From an uncultured Bacteroidales bacterium (GTDB lineage Bacteria; Bacteroidota; Bacteroidia; Bacteroidales; UBA932): DNA of 5,142 nt. Both the position numbers and the translations under genes were made by a program. Below, in pieces: positions 1 through 5,142 of the stretch. Positions within the stretch are counted from its first letter, which is position 1; each line of letters begins with the position of its first letter. The stretch is taken from NCBI GenBank assembly GCA_900546395.1, contig URDD01000109.1, positions 1 through 5,142 of the forward strand, read 5' to 3'. A model generated the notes under the pieces. The model was not told the origin of the DNA. It did not search any database and worked only from the letters and a program-made list of their open reading frames with translations.

Positions 1-51
1 TCGGCTAATGTTCCGGAGGACGACTCAAACGGGCAACTTACTTTATGGTAA
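1..51 (+). CDS. C-terminal end of an upstream gene (partial, unidentified)
   Basis: Reading from base 1, the frame gives 16 residues, SANVPEDDSNGQLTLW, then a TAA stop at 49-51. The acidic and polar composition with an aromatic final residue fits the tail of an extracytoplasmic Bacteroidetes protein. It lies on the same strand as the next gene, 91 nt upstream of it. The start and most of the gene are outside the window, so no family can be named. A second frame, starting at base 2, is also open until the stop at 128-130, but its basic, arginine-rich translation looks less like a real protein end. The choice of frame is therefore an inference from composition. Confidence 0.45.
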   Translation, partial: SANVPEDDSNGQLTLW

Positions 52-74
52 AAAATTTCTCCGGACAGCTATGA

Positions 75-82
75 TAAATTTG
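75..82 (+). promoter_or_regulatory. Candidate Bacteroidetes -7 promoter element
   Basis: TAAATTTG matches the Bacteroides primary-sigma -7 consensus TAnnTTTG exactly. It lies between the upstream stop codon and the large lipoprotein gene and would put the transcript start near position 90, leaving a leader of about 50 nt. The usual -33 TTTG is not present at the expected 19-20 bp spacing; the nearest similar sequence is TTTC at 56-59, which is too close. The call therefore rests on one short motif in A/T-rich DNA. Confidence 0.33.
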
Positions 83-142
83 TTAGCATCTGTTTCTCGG
101 GGCGGCAATGACAATGCATACAATTTTTAAACTTAATTTAAT

Positions 143-2767
143 ATGATCATGAAAAATTTCCTTTTATTTTACCTCTGCTCGTTACCTCTGCTCGGTATTT
201 TGATGGGGGTATTGTCCGGATGTACAGATGATCCCCAACAGGATGTCGGTGATGCTTCAGCTACTTTGAATGTAAGTTCAGTTACGGCAAGTACGGCAGA
301 ACTTGTCCTGACAGCAAAAGGCATTTCTGAATTTGCATACATTGTATCTGACGAAGCAGATGCTTCTTCTGATGAAAACGTGCTTTTCGCAAAAGGGACG
401 GTTGTGGCAAGCAAAGATGGTGATAATGCATTTTCTGTTACAGGACTTAATCCGAACACAAAGTATTCTGTAAATGTCGCACTTAAAGTTACTGAAGGAA
501 AGTTCTATGGGGAAGTTCTCCATGCAAGTTTCACTACATCTGACTTTACAGAGTCTCTTACACTTATGGGTACTACCGATGATGGCTTCACGGTTCACGT
601 AAAATTTCCTCAGGAAGTCATTGATAGAAAACAGGTCATTCGATGGAACGTGGCAAATCTCGTAATGTATAATTCCAATAAAATGGGATTTATGGCTTCT
701 CTTGATGCAGAAATGCTTGAGGCTAACGGACAGCAGTATTTGACCAAGGATTCTACTATTACTTACAGTGATGATAACATCAATCTGAGAGATAAGAACG
801 GAAATGAGATTCTGGATGATTTAGGAGAGCCTATACAGCTTCATGAACCTTATGTTCCTGGTGAGCCGCTTATTTTTCTTGCAGGTGAGTTCGGCTGGGG
901 TGAGGCTACTTACGGCTGGGGCGAAGGCTGGTACAAGGCTATGTTCGATTTTGATAAATATTGGGCAGAAGCTGATGATATGGGAGGCGGTGGAATTCTT
1001 TTGGATGAGACAGTTTCCAAGGAAGAGGATTATTGGACAGGATTTTTCGGGAAACTTGAGTTCCAGACTACCGCTCCTGAGAAAAGCAATGCAAAACTCA
1101 ATATTTCAGTTGATGCAAAGCCTACGAAAGCCACTCTGAAGATAACTCCGGATGAGGGTATTCTGCAGTATTGCTGGCTTGTTCTGGATCATGCTTCTTA
1201 TGAGTCTATGCTCCTTCCAATGCTTAGCAATAAAGAAGAATATCTGCAGTGGTTTACTACTTCATACTATGCAGCTATGACTATCGGTGCTCAGACTAAT
1301 TCTGGCCCTATTGAGGTTGCTCTTGAGAATAATTACTATTTGGAGCCTGATGTAGAGTACCATGTACTCGTTACTGGTATGGAAGATGAACAAGGTATGA
1401 AACAGTGCTTTGAGCACTTCAAGTTCACTACTCCTCAGAAATCTCTTGCCGCTCCTGTAGTAGAAGTTAAGCCTATATCAAACCCTTCAGGTAAAGAGAA
1501 TCCATTTGAGGTGTGGTTTAATGTGAAGGCTCCTAACAAGGATCTTGAATCGGCGATGTACGCCTGCAATTATAAGAGGGACTTTGCAAGTGCTCTCGCA
1601 AATGGTATGAACTATTCTGATATAGTACCTCAGGGTAATAAGTTTACTGCAGAGAATGTAGCTCAGATAAATACTGAAAAAGGTATGGATGTAAGCTTCA
1701 GTTCTATGGATGATGCTATTACAGTTCTTGCAGTAATGGGATATAATGAGGAAAATACTCCTAATGATGTTGATGGAGAGAATTCACCTGCTGTAGCAGA
1801 AAACAGAACTATAAAGCGTCCTCATTTGGATAAGGTAGATTCGCCTCTGTTTGCAGAACTCAAGGGAGAGTGGACTGCGTCCATGAAGGTTTCAAAGTTT
1901 GATTATGCATCGCAAGAAGAAGTACCGGTGCCTGATCCTATGAAAGTAAAGGTAACTGTTTACCCTGACGGAGTGACATATCCTGAGACTCTTCCTTCTG
2001 ATGTATATGAACTTTATCCGGACATGAGTAAAGAGCAGGTAGATGCACTTTATGACGAGTTTAAACAGGAAGCAAAAGAGTATAACGAAAAAGTTAAGGG
2101 GCAGAACTCTATACTTTGTCTTGGCTTTGCCCCTGGGTACGATACAGCTACTCCATACGAGTTGTTCACTTCAAAGACTTATAGTGGATATGACAATGAG
2201 TCTTTGTTCTATGATTTCGGACCTAAGTGGTATCTGCAGGTTGCTAAGGATGGAAGTGTTTCAGTTCCTGTCAATGACTTCTATATGTTCCCTGCAAGTG
2301 CATGGTATAAGAGCATATTATATATGATAGCACTTGGGGATCAGGGTTATGTTACAAAGAATAGTGATGGGTCTAGCCTTAGCTTCCCTGTTGTAGTTTT
2401 AGATGATATGAATACCATCACTTGGAGACCTATTGTAGATGAGACTTATGGTGCTCTGTATCCGAATCTTGCTTATAGGCAATACGGAAATTCAATGTCA
2501 TTGGGAAGCGAATACAGGATTATCTCCGATATCACTATTACCAAAGGCTGGGAAGGCGGAGAGGAGACTCCTGCTGTTTCCAAGATTTCCCCTATGGATT
2601 TCCCTGCTTTAAATGGAGAAGTTAAAGCAATTGATGGGTGTCATTTAAGAAAGACTCCGATGAAAGCTCTTGTAAACTACAAGAAAGTTTCTGCAAATGT
2701 TGTGACAAAGGATTCTTTCGAGAAAGGCTTCAAAGAGTTCTTTGCAAATAAAAAATATGCAAAATAA
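143..2767 (+). CDS. Large predicted surface lipoprotein with fibronectin-III-like repeats
   Basis: This is an 874-residue predicted surface lipoprotein of unknown specific function. The N-terminus has a hydrophobic signal ending in the lipobox LSGC, with lipidated Cys27. The following TDDP is acidic, resembling the export signal that sends Bacteroidetes lipoproteins to the cell surface. Three fibronectin-III-like segments follow, at about residues 37-134, 311-434 and 435-557. The first two show the usual pattern: an A-x-L opening strand, an aromatic strand (FAYIV at 64-68; YCWLV in the second) and a closing F-x-T-T or F-T-T strand. The first also has a GLNPNTKY turn at 101-108. Residues 136-310 form an insert rich in Gly and Trp (GWGE at 251-254 and 258-261; YWTGFF at 297-302). 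From about 573 a C-terminal region opens with LKGEW, similar to the start of lipocalin-like domains, but I do not recognise the rest. Translation could start at 143 or at the in-frame ATG at 149; the latter gives the typical MKN opening. No Shine-Dalgarno is seen. Binding or adhesion is only a guess. Confidence 0.93.
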   Translation: MIMKNFLLFYLCSLPLLGILMGVLSGCTDDPQQDVGDASATLNVSSVTASTAELVLTAKGISEFAYIVSDEADASSDENVLFAKGTVVASKDGDNAFSVTGLNPNTKYSVNVALKVTEGKFYGEVLHASFTTSDFTESLTLMGTTDDGFTVHVKFPQEVIDRKQVIRWNVANLVMYNSNKMGFMASLDAEMLEANGQQYLTKDSTITYSDDNINLRDKNGNEILDDLGEPIQLHEPYVPGEPLIFLAGEFGWGEATYGWGEGWYKAMFDFDKYWAEADDMGGGGILLDETVSKEEDYWTGFFGKLEFQTTAPEKSNAKLNISVDAKPTKATLKITPDEGILQYCWLVLDHASYESMLLPMLSNKEEYLQWFTTSYYAAMTIGAQTNSGPIEVALENNYYLEPDVEYHVLVTGMEDEQGMKQCFEHFKFTTPQKSLAAPVVEVKPISNPSGKENPFEVWFNVKAPNKDLESAMYACNYKRDFASALANGMNYSDIVPQGNKFTAENVAQINTEKGMDVSFSSMDDAITVLAVMGYNEENTPNDVDGENSPAVAENRTIKRPHLDKVDSPLFAELKGEWTASMKVSKFDYASQEEVPVPDPMKVKVTVYPDGVTYPETLPSDVYELYPDMSKEQVDALYDEFKQEAKEYNEKVKGQNSILCLGFAPGYDTATPYELFTSKTYSGYDNESLFYDFGPKWYLQVAKDGSVSVPVNDFYMFPASAWYKSILYMIALGDQGYVTKNSDGSSLSFPVVVLDDMNTITWRPIVDETYGALYPNLAYRQYGNSMSLGSEYRIISDITITKGWEGGEETPAVSKISPMDFPALNGEVKAIDGCHLRKTPMKALVNYKKVSANVVTKDSFEKGFKEFFANKKYAK

Positions 2768-2781
2768 TATGTAGCCTGAAT

Positions 2782-2828
2782 CAAGACAAACGGGATGATT
2801 TGGATTTTTTCAGTCATCCCTTGTCTTG
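2782..2828 (+). terminator. Bipartite hairpin terminator after the large lipoprotein gene
   Basis: CAAGACAA (2782-2789) pairs perfectly with TTGTCTTG (2821-2828), and GGGATGA (2792-2798) pairs perfectly with TCATCCC (2814-2820). This makes a 15-bp stem with a 2-nt bulge (AC, 2790-2791) on the left arm only and a 15-nt T-rich loop. It starts 14 nt after the stop codon at 2765-2767, where a factor-independent terminator is expected. The trailing T run is short (2829-2831, then AATAT), so termination may be incomplete; a role in 3' end stability is the alternative. It separates the large lipoprotein gene from the thioredoxin unit. Confidence 0.8.
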
Positions 2829-2913
2829 TTTAATATACGCCTGATGTTAAAGTCGTATTTTTTCTTGACTTGATAAAAACAAAACTATTGTTAACAGATA
2901 AAATAAAATAAAA

Positions 2914-3411
2914 ATGAAATCAAATTTACTGCGTGCAATTTATTGCACCGTTTCGATTCTTTGTCTTGCTTCCTTGCTTGGAGCACAGGAACTTCCCGAT
3001 ATCAAAGTGGAGAATGCAAAAGGCGAAATTGTTTCTATCCGCACAATTGTAAAAGACAAACCTGTTATCATCGCTTACTGGTCAATAGCATGCAAGCCTT
3101 GTATTCAGGAGTTGAATGCTATAAACGACAGTATTGAAGAATGGAAGGAAGAATTTGATTTTGAAGTTATAGCGGTTTCTGTGGATGACGTACGAATGAA
3201 GACCAGAGCCAAGGCTATGGCTGCAGCGTCAGAGTGGGACTTTTTTTGTGTGTATGATGAGAATCAGGAACTGAAAAGAGCAATGAATGTATCATTGACA
3301 CCACAGAGTTTTATTATTGACACCAACTGCAAGGTGGTTCATTCTCATTCGGGATATTCACCTGGAAGTGAACAGGATTTGTTTGAAAAAATGCTTGAAC
3401 TATGCAAGTAA
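2914..3411 (+). CDS. Secreted TlpA/ResA-like thioredoxin-fold oxidoreductase
   Basis: This 165-residue protein is predicted to act as a thiol-disulfide oxidoreductase, or possibly a peroxiredoxin-like protein, in the periplasm. A signal peptide covers residues 1-24, with a probable cut after LLGA, before QELP. No lipobox is seen, so the mature protein should be soluble. The thioredoxin fold is marked by the strand PVIIAYW (50-56), the redox motif CKPC (Cys60, Cys63), the strand FEVIAVSVDD (83-92) and the cis-proline loop T129-P130 before QSFIID. The length fits a single-domain TlpA family member. Besides the active pair, the mature protein has Cys112, Cys139 and Cys164. The start follows an A-rich leader with no Shine-Dalgarno, usual for this phylum. 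The stop at 3409-3411 lies inside the start of the next gene, so the two are almost certainly co-transcribed and probably translationally coupled. The substrate is not known; the adjacent barrel is a candidate. Confidence 0.92.
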   Translation: MKSNLLRAIYCTVSILCLASLLGAQELPDIKVENAKGEIVSIRTIVKDKPVIIAYWSIACKPCIQELNAINDSIEEWKEEFDFEVIAVSVDDVRMKTRAKAMAAASEWDFFCVYDENQELKRAMNVSLTPQSFIIDTNCKVVHSHSGYSPGSEQDLFEKMLELCK

Positions 3412-5003
3412 GGTTAAGTGTAATCGGGCTGGCGCTTTCTGTTATTTTTGCCTTGCCTGCAAAGGCTCAGGTCGGAATAGGAGGAGGTCAGTTATCCGCA
3501 AGTGTTGAAACCAACTCTATTTACTATGTTGAAGATAAAGGTCTGGGTGAAAATTCTACACCTGATGACCGGTTTGGATCTAACAGTTATCTGAAGTTGG
3601 ATTATACATACGGTAAGTTTTCTGCCGGTATCCAGGCAGAGGCATATCTCCCTTCTCTTTATGGATATGAGATAGGTCAGCAGCCGGACTATAAGAAATT
3701 CTACCTTGCCTCCAAATATGTTCAGTGGCAGGATAAGAATTTTTCAGCGTATGTCGGTGATATTTATGACCAGTTTGGCAACGGTCTTGTATTCAGGAGT
3801 TTTGAAGACAGGCAGCTCGGCTTTAACAATTCCTTGGAAGGAGTAAGGGCAACTTATGCATTTTCCCGTTTCGTATCGCTTAAAGGTATGTACGGAAGGC
3901 CAAGACTTTATACTGGCTATGCCGGCTCTTGGGTCAGGGGGCTTGATCTGAATATATCGATTGCTGATATATTCAATTGGGAAAATATATTATTATCATT
4001 ATCAGGGAGTTATCTGAATCGTTATGAGGCTTTGGACAAAGATGAGTATGTTGATTTTTCAGAGATGGGCCTTACCACACCGAATCTCAACATGTATTCC
4101 GGAAGAATCGGTTTCGGCTGGAACGGTCTTGATATAAACGGCGAATATGTCGTGAAGAGCAAAGACGTACCATCCGCATCCTCTTCAAAGGCGGTGAAAG
4201 GAGCGGCATTGTACGTTGATGCTATTTATAACTATAAGAAATTCAGCGTGTCTGCCACTTTCCGTATGCTGGATAATATGGGAACTATGCTTACCCTTTA
4301 CGGCAACGGTACAGGCAATACGCTCAATTACCTTCCAGCCCTGACAAGACAGTATACTTATGCTCTTGCAAACCTGAATCCTTATCAGGTAAATGTTCTT
4401 GGAGAAACTGCAGGCCAGGCAGACATGTTCTACTCATTAAGGAGCAAGCACAACCGTCACAAGTATTGGAATTTCCATGCGAACTTTTCGACAGCATACA
4501 CTTTGAAGCCATCACAGGGAGAGAATAACAAGGTGAATATGATGTGGTGTGATGCAAATGTGGATATAGAGAGACAGTGGAACAAGTCCCTCAAGACAGT
4601 GTTGCTTTATACGCGACAGCAGTGGAGCGAGTCTCATGGATTTAATCCTGAAACATATGTTTCCAATATTTTTATAGCTGATATAACAGGAAAATTCAAT
4701 CGTAAAATGTCCTTGAGAGGAGAACTTCAGTATCTCTATTCTGATGATTATGAAGGAGATTGGATAGCTGCTTTGCTTGAGTTCAGTATGGCTCCGAGGT
4801 GGAGTTTCTTCGTTTCTGATATGTACAATATCGATAAGACCAAGAAACATTATTATAATGCTGGATTCAGTTATACTAAAAATCGTACAAGGTTCCAGCT
4901 CAGTTATGGACGCAACAGGGCAGGATATATCTGTTCTGGTGGAGTATGCCGCTATTCTCCGGAATATACCGGGCTTAATTTTAGTTTGACAACATCTATT
5001 TAG
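3402..5003 (+). CDS. DUF6029-type predicted outer-membrane beta-barrel protein
   Basis: This 533-residue protein has a signal peptide ending in AKA before Gln23. Its body is made of alternating aromatic and polar strands typical of outer-membrane barrels, such as SYLKLDYTYGKFSAGIQAEA and RFQLSYGRNRAGY. The segment YVGDIYDQFGNGLVFRSFED (117-136), continuing RQLGFNN, resembles the conserved core I recall for the Bacteroidetes DUF6029 family. That assignment is from memory of the family, whose function is not established to my knowledge. Only three cysteines are present: Cys383, and the close pair Cys511 and Cys516 in CSGGVC near the C-terminus. The chain ends in LNFSLTTSI, a final strand lacking the aromatic last residue usual in Gram-negative barrels. 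The ATG at 3402 overlaps the thioredoxin stop by 10 nt and is the only start that keeps the whole signal peptide. No terminator follows, so transcription probably continues into the lipoprotein gene 51 nt downstream. Confidence 0.88.
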   Translation: MQVRLSVIGLALSVIFALPAKAQVGIGGGQLSASVETNSIYYVEDKGLGENSTPDDRFGSNSYLKLDYTYGKFSAGIQAEAYLPSLYGYEIGQQPDYKKFYLASKYVQWQDKNFSAYVGDIYDQFGNGLVFRSFEDRQLGFNNSLEGVRATYAFSRFVSLKGMYGRPRLYTGYAGSWVRGLDLNISIADIFNWENILLSLSGSYLNRYEALDKDEYVDFSEMGLTTPNLNMYSGRIGFGWNGLDINGEYVVKSKDVPSASSSKAVKGAALYVDAIYNYKKFSVSATFRMLDNMGTMLTLYGNGTGNTLNYLPALTRQYTYALANLNPYQVNVLGETAGQADMFYSLRSKHNRHKYWNFHANFSTAYTLKPSQGENNKVNMMWCDANVDIERQWNKSLKTVLLYTRQQWSESHGFNPETYVSNIFIADITGKFNRKMSLRGELQYLYSDDYEGDWIAALLEFSMAPRWSFFVSDMYNIDKTKKHYYNAGFSYTKNRTRFQLSYGRNRAGYICSGGVCRYSPEYTGLNFSLTTSI

Positions 5004-5021
5004 GAGTTATTTGAAATCACT

Positions 5022-5034
5022 TGTCAGTATGACA
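5022..5034. repeat. Small inverted repeat between the barrel and the last lipoprotein gene
   Basis: TGTCA (5022-5026) and TGACA (5030-5034) form a perfect 5-bp inverted repeat with a 3-nt GTA centre, inside the 51-nt gap before the last gene. No T run follows, so it does not look like a terminator. It could be a minor mRNA hairpin, a protein-binding half-site pair or chance. Confidence 0.25.
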
Positions 5035-5054
5035 GACAAAATATTAATCATAAA

Positions 5055-5142
5055 ATGAAAAAGATAAAATTTATCGGCTTTCTTGCTTTCTTTGCAGCCG
5101 GATTTGCCTCAGTGTCGTGCAGTCTTACAGGAGATGATGGCG
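5055..5142 (+). CDS. N-terminus of a lipoprotein, cut by the window edge (possibly Omp28-related)
   Basis: An ATG at 5055-5057 opens 29 codons that run off the window. The residues give a classic lipoprotein signal: MKKIK, a hydrophobic stretch rich in Phe and Ala, then SVSC with the predicted lipidated Cys22, followed by SLTGDDG. Acidic residues soon after the cysteine fit outer-membrane or surface sorting in Bacteroidetes. The -3 lipobox residue is Ser instead of the more usual Leu, which is tolerated in this phylum. The leader is A/T-rich with no Shine-Dalgarno. The gap to the barrel gene is 51 nt with no terminator, so it is probably in the same operon. From neighbourhood habits in Bacteroidetes, an Omp28-related protein is the leading guess, but no diagnostic Omp28 residues are visible. 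Confidence 0.8.
   Translation, partial: MKKIKFIGFLAFFAAGFASVSCSLTGDDG

Noticed and set aside
12..65. Inverted repeat TCCGGAG (12-18) / CTCCGGA (59-65)
   Set aside because: The arms are only 7 bp around a self-palindromic TCCGGA core, with a 40-nt loop and no T run placed for termination. Chance is the likeliest explanation.
2..130. Alternative upstream frame open from base 2 to a stop at 128-130
   Set aside because: The translation is basic and unlike neighbouring proteins, and it would run through the candidate -7 element. The shorter frame ending at 51 is more natural.
169..598. Two overlapping open frames on the - strand (169-459 and 278-598)
   Set aside because: They lie wholly inside the large lipoprotein gene. 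Their translations are low-complexity Ser/Thr-rich or Cys/Arg-rich, with no signal or recognisable domain, so they are antisense shadows.
2865..2893. Possible promoter for the thioredoxin unit: TTG at 2865-2867 and TATTGTTA at 2886-2893
   Set aside because: The spacing of 18 bp is near that expected, but the second element matches only four of the six fixed positions of TAnnTTTG and the first lacks the full TTTG. A promoter is expected in this gap, but this one is too weak to call.
4324..4850. Open frames on the - strand opposite the barrel gene (4324-4557 and 4512-4850)
   Set aside because: Both lie inside the well-supported barrel gene, overlap each other and show no family motif or credible start context.
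5010..5048. Possible internal promoter before the last lipoprotein gene (TTTG at 5010-5013)
   Set aside because: No acceptable TAnnTTTG lies at the right distance downstream, and the short gap favours read-through from the barrel gene.

Overview
The window looks like part of a Bacteroidales (phylum Bacteroidota) chromosome. Three things point there: start sites preceded by A/T-rich leaders with no Shine-Dalgarno motif, lipoproteins with acidic residues just after the lipobox cysteine, and protein families typical of this order (a fibronectin-III-like repeat surface lipoprotein, a small secreted TlpA-type thioredoxin and a DUF6029-type outer-membrane protein). The genus cannot be fixed from the sequence. 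All supported genes are on the + strand. Nothing in the window suggests a mobile element, CRISPR array, tRNA or rRNA.

Layout. Positions 1-51 are the likely last codons of an upstream gene. Positions 52-142 are a short intergenic region with one good match to the Bacteroidetes -7 promoter element. Positions 143-2767 encode a large predicted surface lipoprotein with three fibronectin-III-like segments and a C-terminal domain I do not recognise. A strong bipartite hairpin at 2782-2828 probably terminates its transcript. After an A-rich leader, a second unit begins: a secreted TlpA-like thioredoxin (2914-3411), a DUF6029-type predicted outer-membrane beta-barrel (3402-5003) whose start overlaps the thioredoxin stop by 10 nt, and, 51 nt further on, the first 29 codons of another lipoprotein (5055 to the window edge).

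How the genes may work together. The overlap and tight spacing of the second unit imply co-expression of a periplasmic thiol oxidoreductase, an outer-membrane protein and a lipoprotein. In Bacteroidetes this neighbourhood often continues with an Omp28-related lipoprotein, so the truncated last gene may be one; this rests on family context, not on the 29 visible residues. The barrel has a closely spaced cysteine pair near its C-terminus, a plausible disulfide that the TlpA-like protein could act on. The upstream 874-residue lipoprotein seems to be a separate transcription unit in the same cell-envelope neighbourhood.

No radically new system is evident. The best leads are the coupled thioredoxin/barrel/lipoprotein cassette, whose biochemical role is, to my knowledge, uncharacterised, and the unassigned C-terminal half of the large lipoprotein.
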